The notes: generated by a model from the letters alone, not told the origin. Counted from the first letter of the stretch, positions 15,929-23,903 are shown. The stretch: 64,000 bases of DNA from Actinoplanes sp. L3-i22 (GCF_019704555.1 NZ_AP024745.1:5464501-5528500), one strand, 5' to 3'. Program-made: numbers and translations.

Positions 15929-18100
15929 TCAGTCGGCTCCCTCGCTGAAGACCAGGCGCTGCTGGAGGGCGAGGAGGTCCAGGTCGGCACGGACGTCGTC
16001 GGCATCCACCCCGGCCTTGTCGAGGACGGCACCGAACGAGGTCTCGCCGTCGACGTGCGTCAGCACGTTCAGCGTCGGGTTGCCCTCCTCGAACACGAAC
16101 TCGATCTGGCCCTCGTGCAGCAGGTACCACTCGCCGCGGGTGTCGGTGAGCAGCTGAACGCCGTCGGCCAGCGCGGGCACCTCGTGCGCGCCGCGGCCCG
16201 AGCCCAGCGCGCTCGCCTCGGCACCGACCTCGGTGGCGGCCGCGGACACCCGGATCGCACCGGCGGACAGCTCGCCCAGCCGGGGTGGGGCCGCCGCCAT
16301 CTCCGCGAGCAGGCCCATGTTCACCACCCGCATGAGCATCTCGACGCCGGGCGCGTCGGTCTCGCCGGTGCCGAACTCGTGGAGGCGGTGGCGGATCGCG
16401 GCGCCGTCGAGGTACCGGTCGGCGCCCGGCGCGGCCAGCGCCCGCTCGACGAGCTCGGCGTTGTTCGCCCGCATGAGCCGGACCAGCATCCGGTAGGCGT
16501 GCGCGGTGCCCGAGCCGTAGAAGAACGGTCCCTTCGGGCGCTGGGCGATCCGGTCCGGCAGCCGGCCGGCGACCGCGTCGCGCAGGATCCGCTTGTCCCA
16601 CAGCAGGCGTGGGCGCAGCCGCTCCGGGATCACCGCGGTGATCTCGACCAGCCGATGATCGAGGAACGGCACCCGGGCCTCGGTGCCGCTGCCGGCGGCC
16701 GTCCGGTCCTCGTGCCACACGTTGTACTGCTGGATCTTCGTGTACTCGGAGTCCAGGTAGGCGCGGTACAGATCGGGCGTGGCCCGGCCGGAGAGGTGCG
16801 CGATCGCGTCGTCGGAGAAGAAGTCGTTGCCCTCGGACCACCAGCGGCGCAGGCCGGCGTGCCGGTCCAGGCGGGTGGCCCGGTCCAGGTAGCGCAGGCT
16901 CGCCAGGAACGAGTCCCAGTCCTGGTCGCCGATCAGGTCACGGGAGTAGCCACCGTTGAACTCGTCGCTGGCCGCGCCGAGCAGCATGCCCCGCAGCTGC
17001 GGGCGTTCGGCCCGGGCGTACCGATGAAGCTCGTGTTTGTAGTAGATCTCCGGGCCGGCCATCGGGGTCTCGGTCAACCAGACCAGGCGCCGCCACGCCT
17101 CGGGCGTGGGCACGTGATCGGGACCGAAGACCACCTGGTGGTTGTGGATCCCCATGGTGTCGGCCAGCCACTTCGCGTGCTCGGCGTCGCCGTTGACCTG
17201 GGTGCCGCCGGACAGCGCGGTGAACGTGTGCAGCCCGTCCAGCTGGGAGGCGGCCAGCGCGAGCACCGCGGAGGAGTCGATGCCGCCGGACAGGAACAGG
17301 CCGAGCTCGGTGTCCGCGGTGGCGCAGTCGCGCACCGACTCCTCGAGGACGTCGCCGTAGCGCTGGATGAACTGCTCCGCGCTGGTGCCCTCCTCGGCCT
17401 CGACCGGCATCGTCCAGTAGCGATGGTGCCGCGTGCGGCCGTCGTTCAGGTCGATGCGCATGATCGTCGCGGCCGGGACGCTCTCGATCCCCTCGAACCA
17501 GGTGGTCAGGCCCGCGCCCGCGAGATGGGGGGCGGCGGCCAGCAGCGGAACGGACAGCGAACGCTCCCAGTCGAAGGCCCGCGGGGTGGCCGGATCGACG
17601 AGCAGTCCTTTGATTTCCGAGGAGAGCGTGATCCGCCGGTCGTCGCGGTGATAATAGAGCGGTTTGATGCCGAACCGGTCGCGCGCGAGGATCAGTTGAT
17701 TATTGGCCCGATCCCAAAGAACAAGAGCGAACATTCCCCGTACGTCGGCAAGGAAGTCGAGTCCGTGCTGACGGTAGAGATACAGCAGGACTTCGCAATC
17801 CGAACCGGTCTTGAGACGGGTTCCGGAGGGAAGTCGCCGCGCGAGTTCGCGGTGGTTGTAGATCTCACCGTTGGCGATCAGGACCAGATTCTGGTCGTCG
17901 CTGATCAGCGGCTGGCTGCCGTCCTCCGGATTCACCAGGGAGAGCCGGGTGAAGGCGAGCCCGACCGGCCCCCGGCGCAGGCATTCCCGCTCGTCCGGTC
18001 CCCGGTGGTGCAGCGTGTCGGCCAGCATGGCCAGGAGCGCGTCCGCGTCAGGACCGAGGTCCTGCCCGTCCAGGCGGGCGGTGCCGGCAATTCCACACAT
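15929..18100 (-). CDS. Asparagine-synthetase-like amidotransferase with C-terminal PqqD-like domain
   Basis: A 723-residue protein. The class II glutaminase domain (residues 1-200) is intact: Cys2 in MCGIAG, Arg52 in LAFTRLSLVN, ANGEIYNHREL and TGSDCEVLL. The synthetase domain has the PP-loop SGGIDSS at 271-277 and ARVPFLDHRLVE. After residue 630 the protein continues with about 90 residues resembling PqqD (GEWYLLHEGQIEFVFEEGNP, then a helical end), absent from housekeeping AsnB. This suggests glutamine-dependent amidation of a carboxylate on a bound peptide. The ATG at 18100 is chosen because Cys must follow Met in this family. It lies 118 bases downstream of the 22-codon peptide gene. Confidence 0.88.
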   Translation of the reverse strand: MCGIAGTARLDGQDLGPDADALLAMLADTLHHRGPDERECLRRGPVGLAFTRLSLVNPEDGSQPLISDDQNLVLIANGEIYNHRELARRLPSGTRLKTGSDCEVLLYLYRQHGLDFLADVRGMFALVLWDRANNQLILARDRFGIKPLYYHRDDRRITLSSEIKGLLVDPATPRAFDWERSLSVPLLAAAPHLAGAGLTTWFEGIESVPAATIMRIDLNDGRTRHHRYWTMPVEAEEGTSAEQFIQRYGDVLEESVRDCATADTELGLFLSGGIDSSAVLALAASQLDGLHTFTALSGGTQVNGDAEHAKWLADTMGIHNHQVVFGPDHVPTPEAWRRLVWLTETPMAGPEIYYKHELHRYARAERPQLRGMLLGAASDEFNGGYSRDLIGDQDWDSFLASLRYLDRATRLDRHAGLRRWWSEGNDFFSDDAIAHLSGRATPDLYRAYLDSEYTKIQQYNVWHEDRTAAGSGTEARVPFLDHRLVEITAVIPERLRPRLLWDKRILRDAVAGRLPDRIAQRPKGPFFYGSGTAHAYRMLVRLMRANNAELVERALAAPGADRYLDGAAIRHRLHEFGTGETDAPGVEMLMRVVNMGLLAEMAAAPPRLGELSAGAIRVSAAATEVGAEASALGSGRGAHEVPALADGVQLLTDTRGEWYLLHEGQIEFVFEEGNPTLNVLTHVDGETSFGAVLDKAGVDADDVRADLDLLALQQRLVFSEGAD

Positions 18101-18218
18101 GACGGATTCCTTAAACTCGATCACTATGGGCGATGGTGCGCGCCCCCGACCGGGGACGCGCACCAGCATTGCGACATGCCGCAGACGACAGTCAGGTGCC
18201 GATCGGCACCCGGCCGAC

Positions 18219-18287
18219 TCAGGTGTGGGACTTGAGAACCGTGCTCTGGGCGACCTTCTTGACGCTCGGCTTGATGTACTTCTTCAT
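18219..18287 (-). CDS. 22-residue putative precursor/scaffold peptide (YxxP motif)
   Basis: A short reading frame preceded by a strong ribosome site (AAAGGGGATCCAC then ATG). The product starts MKKYIKPSVKK, ends STVLKSHT, and contains six Lys. YIKPSV matches the YxxPx(L/V) element recognised by PqqD-like B1 proteins in lasso-peptide leaders. No long core follows, so the peptide looks like a leader that ends at or near its modification site. It is the first gene of an operon encoding two PqqD-like domains and an ATP-dependent amide-forming enzyme, which makes a precursor or scaffold role attractive. Expression and modification are inferred, not shown. Confidence 0.7.
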   Translation of the reverse strand: MKKYIKPSVKKVAQSTVLKSHT

Positions 18288-18404
18288 GTGGATCCCCTTT
18301 CGCGGGCCTCACTTGTTCGGCGTCGGCGGTTCATTCCGTCGCCGTTCTTGATGAAAGAATCAAAGCACGGCGAACAACGGCCGGTCCAGAGATGCACGTC
18401 TATG

Positions 18405-18434
18405 TAGGGGGATAGTCTGTACCATTAGGGGGTT
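18405..18434. promoter_or_regulatory. Direct repeats TAGGGGG upstream of the peptide operon
   Basis: TAGGGGGAT at 18405 and TAGGGGGTT at 18426 (plus-strand reading) have starts 21 bases apart, two helical turns. They lie about 120-150 bases upstream of the peptide start codon, in a locally AT-richer stretch. Spaced direct repeats of this kind are typical binding sites of pathway activators. No matching regulator gene is in the window. Candidate promoter/activator site for the minus-strand operon. Confidence 0.4.
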
Positions 18435-18468
18435 TGGATTTTGAATAGCAGTTGCGGCGGCGTGACAA

Positions 18469-19515
18469 TTATGCGATTCGCGCGGCCCGATGCTGCAGGG
18501 TCGAGATCAGGGCGAGGGTGGACTCGGCGCCCTGGTTGAGATTGGGCCCGTGCGGGGTCAGCCCGTCGTAGCCGCCGCCGGTCGCCGGGTCCCACATGGC
18601 CTGACCGAGGTCGTTGTCGCCGAGGAACCAGGCGACGCACCGGTCGACCCCCGCCGGCCAGATCGGATCGCCGGTGACGGCGGCGGCGGTGGCGCAGGCG
18701 TCGGCCAGCGCGGCCACCTCGATCGGTTGCTGGTCGTGCCGCCGCCGCGGGGTGCCGCGCCGCCAACCGGCCGCCGGCAGCACCGAGAGGTGGCCGTCGC
18801 TGGTCTGCACGTCGAGCAGCCAGGCCAGCATCCGCAGGCCGGCGGCCAGCGTCGACGGATCGCCGAGGAGATCGCCGGCCAGGACGAGCACCTCGGCGAG
18901 CGCGGCGTTGGCGTAGGTGAGCCGGTCCCGCGGCCACCGCCAGGCGGGATCGGGACCCGGCCGCCCGATCGCCGCCGCGGCGTCGGTGAGCAGCGCGGCC
19001 GCCGCCCGGTCACCGGGCTCGGCGCGCAGCAGCTCGGCGGCGCCCAGCGCCGCGAAGGCCATCGCCCGCGGGCTGGCCGCCCGGCGGGAGACGCCCTGAC
19101 CGAAAGCGATCCGGGCCTCCTGGCGGATCCACGGAGCCGGGCACCGGGCCGCGGCGGTACCGAGGCCCCAGAGGGCGCGCCCCCACCAGTCGCCCAGACC
19201 CGGCTCGTCGGCCCAGCTCCGGTCGAAGCCGAGCCGGTTGTGGAACGCGCCGCCGGTGTCCTGGGCGTGCACCAGGAACGTCAGATAGCGCTCCGCGAGC
19301 CGCAGCACCTCGGCGGAGGGGCTCGGCTCGCGGCTCGTGACGACCAGGCCCCGGGCCACGTCGTCGGTGCAGTAGCCGTGCTCGCGGCGCACCGTGGCGT
19401 GCCGGGCGTGCTCGAAGAGGCCGGTGTCGTCGGTGAGCCGGACCAGGTGCGTGAAGGGCGCCGGGGGCGCGGCCCGGCCGGCCGGCCGGGCCGGTCGGGC
19501 GGCCCCCAGGGTCAC
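18469..19515 (-). CDS. (alpha/alpha)6-barrel protein coupled to a glycosyltransferase
   Basis: A 348-residue helical protein with repeated Trp/Gly-rich elements (TDDTGLFEHARHATVRREHGY, EPGLGDWWGRALWGLGTAA, TGGGYDGLTPHGPNLNQGAEST). It resembles proteins of six-hairpin glycosidase/epimerase fold often encoded beside GT4 glycosyltransferases. The GTG at 19515 overlaps the glycosyltransferase stop (GTGA). No signal peptide is seen. The precise activity is unknown; carbohydrate processing is inferred from fold resemblance and coupling. It is the last gene of the desaturase operon. Confidence 0.72.
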   Translation of the reverse strand: MTLGAARPARPAGRAAPPAPFTHLVRLTDDTGLFEHARHATVRREHGYCTDDVARGLVVTSREPSPSAEVLRLAERYLTFLVHAQDTGGAFHNRLGFDRSWADEPGLGDWWGRALWGLGTAAARCPAPWIRQEARIAFGQGVSRRAASPRAMAFAALGAAELLRAEPGDRAAAALLTDAAAAIGRPGPDPAWRWPRDRLTYANAALAEVLVLAGDLLGDPSTLAAGLRMLAWLLDVQTSDGHLSVLPAAGWRRGTPRRRHDQQPIEVAALADACATAAAVTGDPIWPAGVDRCVAWFLGDNDLGQAMWDPATGGGYDGLTPHGPNLNQGAESTLALISTLQHRAARIA

Positions 19516-20633
19516 CTGGCCACCGCGACCCGGCGGCGGTCGGCGACCAGCGTCGCGGCGAGCTCCCGGTACCGCCGGGCCACGGCCGGCCAGCGCAGGG
19601 CCGGCTCGGCGCGCCCGTTGCGCCCGCGCAGCGTGGCGGCCAGCGCGGGCGTGGTCAGGATCCGCCGGATGGCGTTCGCCAGCGCGGCCGGGTTCCGGTG
19701 CGGCACGAGCAGGCCGGGCCCGTCGGTGAGCAGCTCCACCGCGTGCGGGAACTCGGTGGCGACCACCGGGACCCCGGCGGCCACCGCCTCGACCAGGACC
19801 CCCGAGGTGACCTGCTCGGTCGAGTCGTACGGCAGCACGACCACGTCGGCCGAGCGGATCAGCTCGCCGAGCGCCGCGTCGTCCAGATAGGCCGACGCGA
19901 AGCGCACGTCGGCCGCGACGCCGAGCGCCGCGCCGAGCTCCTGCAACCCCGCCCGGTACGCCTCGCCGTGCAGCTCGACGACCTTGGGATGGGTCCGCCC
20001 GGCCACCGTGTAGAGCGGCCGGGGCCGCAGATCCGTCAGCCGGGCCAGGCCGCGCAGCGCCCACTCGATGCCCTTGCCCGGCCCGAGCAGGCCCCAGGTG
20101 AGCAGCTGCGGCCGGGCGTCCCGGCGGACCGGCGGGCCGGTGTAACCGGCGGCGCCGTGCGGGATCACCGAGACCTTCGCGGCGTCGACCGCGTAGCCGG
20201 CGAGCAGCCGGTCACGCGCCGCCCGGGTGATCGTCACGACCGCGCCGGCGGCGGCCACGATCTGTTCGAGCAGCGCCTTCTGCCGCGGCGTGGGGTGGGT
20301 CAGCACGGTGTGCAGGACGGCGATGCTCGGCACGGTGAGCCGGCGCAGCACGGACAGCACGTCGGCGCCGTCCGGGCCGGGGTAGATGCCGTACTCGTGC
20401 TGGACGACGGCGATGTCGAAACCGTTCAACGCCTCGGCGCTGCCGAGCCAGCCGTACGGCGTCCCGGCCGCCCAGGTGTGCACCACACCGGGCTGGGGCC
20501 GCAGATCGTCGCCGGGGGCCGCGACCCGCACGACGCCACCCCGGCCGAGGTGCGCGGCGAGCGCGGAGTTGAAGCTTGCCAGCCCGCAACGGGTGGGCGG
20601 GTGGGTGCTGAGAAGTCCGTACCGGATGGTCAT
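19512..20633 (-). CDS. GT4-family glycosyltransferase
   Basis: A 373-residue retaining glycosyltransferase. The N-terminal domain begins RYGLLSTHPPTRCGLASFNSALAAHL. The C-terminal nucleotide-sugar site has VLPYDSTEQVTSGVLVEAVAAGVPVVATEFPH, the EA...GxPVV signature of GT4 enzymes. The donor and acceptor are not evident; GDP-mannose or similar with a glycolipid or polyol acceptor is common. It has a strong ribosome site (GGAGAGGAGGCAAGTTC). A perfect 7-base hairpin lies between it and the upstream ANTAR gene, which may allow attenuated expression. Confidence 0.87.
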   Translation of the reverse strand: MTIRYGLLSTHPPTRCGLASFNSALAAHLGRGGVVRVAAPGDDLRPQPGVVHTWAAGTPYGWLGSAEALNGFDIAVVQHEYGIYPGPDGADVLSVLRRLTVPSIAVLHTVLTHPTPRQKALLEQIVAAAGAVVTITRAARDRLLAGYAVDAAKVSVIPHGAAGYTGPPVRRDARPQLLTWGLLGPGKGIEWALRGLARLTDLRPRPLYTVAGRTHPKVVELHGEAYRAGLQELGAALGVAADVRFASAYLDDAALGELIRSADVVVLPYDSTEQVTSGVLVEAVAAGVPVVATEFPHAVELLTDGPGLLVPHRNPAALANAIRRILTTPALAATLRGRNGRAEPALRWPAVARRYRELAATLVADRRRVAVAR

Positions 20634-20656
20634 GAACTTGCCTCCTCTCCCGGGCT

Positions 20657-20673
20657 GTCCACCGAAGGTGGAC
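20657..20673. terminator. Short perfect hairpin before the glycosyltransferase
   Basis: GTCCACC-GAA-GGTGGAC forms a 7-base stem with a 3-base loop, 24-40 bases upstream of the glycosyltransferase ATG. There is no U tract. Because the upstream genes encode ANTAR RNA-binding antiterminators, an attenuator role is conceivable, but the loop is 3 rather than the 6 bases of the known ANTAR target. Confidence 0.3.
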
Positions 20674-20729
20674 CGAGGTCGCCGGGGTCTGGAACGACTC
20701 CTGCAGAATACGCCGCGCGGGGCCGCCGC

Positions 20730-21461
20730 TCAGGGACGCGTCAGGCCGGGCAGCGCGTCCGGCTCGGTGACCACCAGCTCAGCGACCTCGGTGAGCCGCC
20801 GGTGATGGTTCCGGGCGTAGGCGCGGATCCGGTGGAAGGCCTCGTCGACGCTGATCCCGTACACCTGGGCGAGCGCCCCTTTGGCCTGCTCGATGATGAT
20901 CCGGCTGTTCAGGGCGCCCTGCAGCTGCTCGGTCAGCGCCTCACTGCGGCGGATCGCGCGTTCCTGGATCAGCCCGATCGTCGCCACGTCGGCGATCGCC
21001 TGCATGATCGGCACGTCGGCCGGGCCGAAATCCCCGCCGGTGGTGTTGCCGAAGATGTTCAGGGCGCCGATCACCTGGGTGCGCAGGCGCAGCGGGAACG
21101 CGTGCACGGACTGGAAGCCGGCTGCCACCGCCCGGGGTGCGAACCGCGGCCAGCGGGCGGTCGCCGCCGGGAGATCGACGTTGAAGACCGACTGCCCGGT
21201 CCGGTACGCCTCCAGGCACGGACCCTGGTCGTTCTGCAGCTGGAACAGCTCGACCAGGCGGACGTTCTCGTCCGAGCCCGCCACGAACTCCAGCCGCCCC
21301 CGCTCGTCGGCCAGCATCAGCCCGGCGGCGGCCGCGTCGACCAGCCCCCGGGCCCGATCGGTGATCATGTGCAGGAACTCGAGCAGGTCGAACTCGTCGA
21401 CCAGGGTGTCCGCGGCCTCCACGAAGATCGCCGCGAGCCGTTCCGGCGAAACGCCGCTCAT
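20730..21461 (-). CDS. GAF-ANTAR regulator (copy 1)
   Basis: A 243-residue two-domain regulator. The N-terminal GAF-type sensor (about 10-170) contains LVDAAAAGLMLADERGRLEF and IGALNIFGNTTGG. The C-terminal ANTAR domain has the signature RIIIEQAKGALAQVYGISVDEAFHRIRAYARNHHRRLTEVAE. ANTAR domains bind paired RNA hairpins and prevent transcription termination. The ATG at 21461 overlaps the stop of the second GAF-ANTAR gene (ATGA) and follows GGGAGAG. The signal is unknown. Confidence 0.88.
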   Translation of the reverse strand: MSGVSPERLAAIFVEAADTLVDEFDLLEFLHMITDRARGLVDAAAAGLMLADERGRLEFVAGSDENVRLVELFQLQNDQGPCLEAYRTGQSVFNVDLPAATARWPRFAPRAVAAGFQSVHAFPLRLRTQVIGALNIFGNTTGGDFGPADVPIMQAIADVATIGLIQERAIRRSEALTEQLQGALNSRIIIEQAKGALAQVYGISVDEAFHRIRAYARNHHRRLTEVAELVVTEPDALPGLTRP

Positions 21462-22180
21462 TCGTCTCTCCCGTCCCATCGCAGCCGCCGGGTGACGACA
21501 TCGTGGGCGACGTCGCCGAGACGACGGTTCTCGGCGTAGGCGTAGGCCCGCATCCGGACGAGCGCCTCGCCGATCGAAACCCCCAGCTGCACCATGACCA
21601 TCCCCTGTGCCTGGAACAGTTCGGCGCGGTGCCCGACGTCCAGACCCGCGGCGCCGGCACCGTCGCGTGCGACGCCGCTCGCCTGCATGTCGAGCAGCGC
21701 TTCCACGGTGAGGTCCGCGAGCATGACGGCCGTCCGCAGCTCCGCACCGTCCAACGGGCCTACCCGGTCACGGTAGATGTCCAGGACGCCGAGTTGCACG
21801 GCCCCGACCTGAATGGGGAACGCGAAAACGGCGCGGACGCCGTCGTCGCGGGCGGTCGGCGCGTAGACCGGCCAGCGGAATCCCGCGAAATTGGACAAAT
21901 CTGCCGCGAGCACCGGCCGGCGAGCGGCGAAGGCGTCGACGCACGGGCCCTCGCCCAGGGTGAACTGCAGCTCCTCGATGCGTTCGCTGACCGGATCCGA
22001 GGTCACGCACACCCCGCGCGTGCCGTCGGTGGTCATCACGCTGATGCCGGAGCCGCTGGCCGCCAGGGCCACCACGGCGGCCCGGCAGATCCGCTGCAGC
22101 GGGCCCAGATCCGGCGGCTGCCGGTCGACCAGCCGCCGCAGGGGCGCCCGTCGTTCGTCCTCGCCGGGGGTCGGGAGCAT
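21458..22180 (-). CDS. GAF-ANTAR regulator (copy 2)
   Basis: A 240-residue protein. The GAF region (AAVVALAASGSGISVMTTDGT, FAFPIQVGAVQLGVLDIYRD) is followed by a C-terminal ANTAR-like helix bundle, ELFQAQGMVMVQLGVSIGEALVRMRAYAYAENRRLGDVAHDVV. It starts 2 bases after the desaturase stop and overlaps copy 1 by 4 bases. The two are clearly divergent in sequence, so this is not a recent duplication. They may form a heterodimer or sense different cues to control termination in or beyond this operon. Confidence 0.87.
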   Translation of the reverse strand: MLPTPGEDERRAPLRRLVDRQPPDLGPLQRICRAAVVALAASGSGISVMTTDGTRGVCVTSDPVSERIEELQFTLGEGPCVDAFAARRPVLAADLSNFAGFRWPVYAPTARDDGVRAVFAFPIQVGAVQLGVLDIYRDRVGPLDGAELRTAVMLADLTVEALLDMQASGVARDGAGAAGLDVGHRAELFQAQGMVMVQLGVSIGEALVRMRAYAYAENRRLGDVAHDVVTRRLRWDGRDE

Positions 22181-22182
22181 GA

Positions 22183-23211
22183 CTACCGGGCGTGCGCCGC
22201 GGTCCGGCCGACCGTGTCGAGATGCCGCAACGCCTGGGCGTACGAGGAGACCAGCCCGGTCTCCAGGTAGGACACCTGCTGATCGGCGCAGAACTGCTTG
22301 ACCAGGAGCTGGGCCCGGCGCAGGTTGCCCCGCGGCATCGACGGGAACAGGTGGTGCTCGATCTGGTAGTTGAGGCCGCCGAGGGCGAAGTCGGTGAGCC
22401 ACAGCCCGCGCACGTTGCGCGAGGTGAGCACCTGGCGGCGCAGGTAGTCGGCGTTGTCGGCCGGGCTCAGCGGCGGCATGCCCTTGTGGTTGGGCGCGAA
22501 CGAGCAGCCCAGGTACAACCCGAACAGCGCCTGGTGCAGCACCACGAAGGCGACCGCCTTGCCGGGCGGCAGCAGCACGAAGACCGCCGCCAGGTAGGCC
22601 ACCAGGTGCAGGGTGATCAGCACCAGCTCGCGGAACCGGGACCGGTCCCGGGCGCCGATCAGGTAGCGCACGCTCGACACCCGCAGGCTGACCGCCTCCA
22701 GCAGCAGCATCGGGAAGAACATCCAGGCCTGGTAGCGGTGGAAGAAGCCGGCGAGGCGCCCGCTGGCCTCGGCCTGGCGGGTGGTGAAGACCAGCGCGCC
22801 GGCCCCGATGTCCGGGTCCCGGTCCTCGTCGTTCGGGTGCGCGTGATGGCGGTTGTGCTTGTCGACCCACCAGCCGTAGCTGAAGCCGACCCCGAGGTTG
22901 GCCAGCATGATCCCGACCCCGTGGTTGCTCCGCGCCGAGCGGAAGATCTGCCGGTGCCCCGCGTCGTGGCCGAGAAAGCCGAGCTGGGTGGAGACGACCG
23001 CGAACCAGGCGGCCACCAGCAGCTGCCACCAGGAGTCGCCGATCACGACCAGGGCGGTCACTCCCGCGGCCAGCAGGGCCAGGAGCAGGGCGGTCTGCGC
23101 GGTGTACCAGCCGGGCCGGCGGTCGAGCAGCCCGGCCTGTTTGATCTGGCGGGACAGGATCGAGTACGCGCTTCCCCGGGGTCCGTCGGCGGGGGTCCCG
23201 GTAGCCGTCAT
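22183..23211 (-). CDS. Membrane fatty acid desaturase
   Basis: A 342-residue acyl-lipid/acyl-CoA desaturase. Three histidine boxes that bind the diiron centre are visible: HDAGH, HNRHH (in WWVDKHNRHHAHPND) and QIEHH near the C-terminus. The QxxHH form is that of front-end-type desaturases, but there is no cytochrome b5 domain. Hydrophobic segments ALLLALLAAGVTALVVI, LLVAAWFAVVSTQLGF and VLITLHLVAYLAAVFVLL span the membrane. The ATG at 23211 follows GAGGGAGCGATC. Divergent from a MarR regulator, which probably controls it. Confidence 0.9.
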   Translation of the reverse strand: MTATGTPADGPRGSAYSILSRQIKQAGLLDRRPGWYTAQTALLLALLAAGVTALVVIGDSWWQLLVAAWFAVVSTQLGFLGHDAGHRQIFRSARSNHGVGIMLANLGVGFSYGWWVDKHNRHHAHPNDEDRDPDIGAGALVFTTRQAEASGRLAGFFHRYQAWMFFPMLLLEAVSLRVSSVRYLIGARDRSRFRELVLITLHLVAYLAAVFVLLPPGKAVAFVVLHQALFGLYLGCSFAPNHKGMPPLSPADNADYLRRQVLTSRNVRGLWLTDFALGGLNYQIEHHLFPSMPRGNLRRAQLLVKQFCADQQVSYLETGLVSSYAQALRHLDTVGRTAAHAR

Positions 23212-23332
23212 GATCGCTCCCTCGACAGTGCTCACCTCATCGGGCGGCCGTCGGGGTCTGGGACGATCGGCTTGGCGGTACCCGGTCGACCCTACCGGCA
23301 AACCGGCTCGGGGGAGAGCGCCAAATGCTAGG

Positions 23333-23351
23333 ACGTCCGACTATCGGACGT
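23333..23351. promoter_or_regulatory. Palindrome between desaturase and MarR genes (probable operator)
   Basis: ACGTCCGA-CTA-TCGGACGT is a perfect 8-base inverted repeat of 19 bases total. It lies in the 175-base divergent region, 36 bases before the MarR start at 23387. Size and position fit a MarR-family operator able to control both directions. Confidence 0.55.
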
Positions 23352-23386
23352 GCATTCTTCGGTACGTGATCCGATATGCTCCGTCC

Positions 23387-23893
23387 GTGTCCGCTCCCGA
23401 TCGTCTGCACCTGGATCCCATCGCCGAGGCCCGCCGCCAGTGGGCCGACCACGGCTGGGGGGACGCCGCCGACGGCATGGCCGCGGTCACCTCGCTGATG
23501 CGCGCCCAGCAGATCGCGCTCGGCCGGGTCGAGTCGGTGCTGCGCCGCCACGGGGTGACCTTCGCCCGGTACGAGCTGCTCATGCTGCTCTACTTCAGCC
23601 GGGCCGGCGCCCTGCCGATGACGAAGATCGGCCTGCGCCTGCAGGTGCACCCGACCAGCGTCACCAACGCCGTCGACCGGCTCGAGACGGCCGGCCTGGT
23701 CCGGCGCACCGCACACCCCACCGACCGCCGCACCACGCTGGTCGAGCTGCTCGACGCCGGGCGCGAGCTGGCCCTGGCCGCGACGAACGAGCTCAACGCC
23801 GAGGTGTTCCGGGACCCCGGCTTCTCGCCGGCCGGCGTCCTCTCGCTGGTCGACATCCTCACCGAGATGCGCCGGGGCGCCGGCGACTTCTGA
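23387..23893 (+). CDS. MarR-family transcriptional regulator
   Basis: A 168-residue winged-helix regulator. The DNA-binding core is FARYELLMLLYFSRAGALPMTKIGLRLQVHPTSVTNAVDRLETAGLVRR, with the wing TAHPTDRRTTLVELL. The GTG at 23387 is favoured; an in-frame GTG at 23366 would extend the protein by 7 residues and run through the operator-proximal region. It is transcribed away from the desaturase and carries a perfect palindrome just upstream, so it probably represses itself and the desaturase operon. The ligand is unknown. Confidence 0.88.
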   Translation: MSAPDRLHLDPIAEARRQWADHGWGDAADGMAAVTSLMRAQQIALGRVESVLRRHGVTFARYELLMLLYFSRAGALPMTKIGLRLQVHPTSVTNAVDRLETAGLVRRTAHPTDRRTTLVELLDAGRELALAATNELNAEVFRDPGFSPAGVLSLVDILTEMRRGAGDF

Positions 23894-23903
23894 CCGGGCC
23901 GCG

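Noticed and set aside
16055..18235. 726-codon plus-strand frame opposite the asparagine synthetase
   Set aside because: Antisense shadow with no recognisable domain. The minus-strand protein has all family motifs.
18219..18287. Calling the peptide operon a lasso-peptide cluster
   Set aside because: The YxxP motif and AsnB homologue fit, but there is no transglutaminase-like B2 protease, no core peptide with Gly1 and Asp/Glu, and the AsnB homologue keeps a full glutaminase domain.
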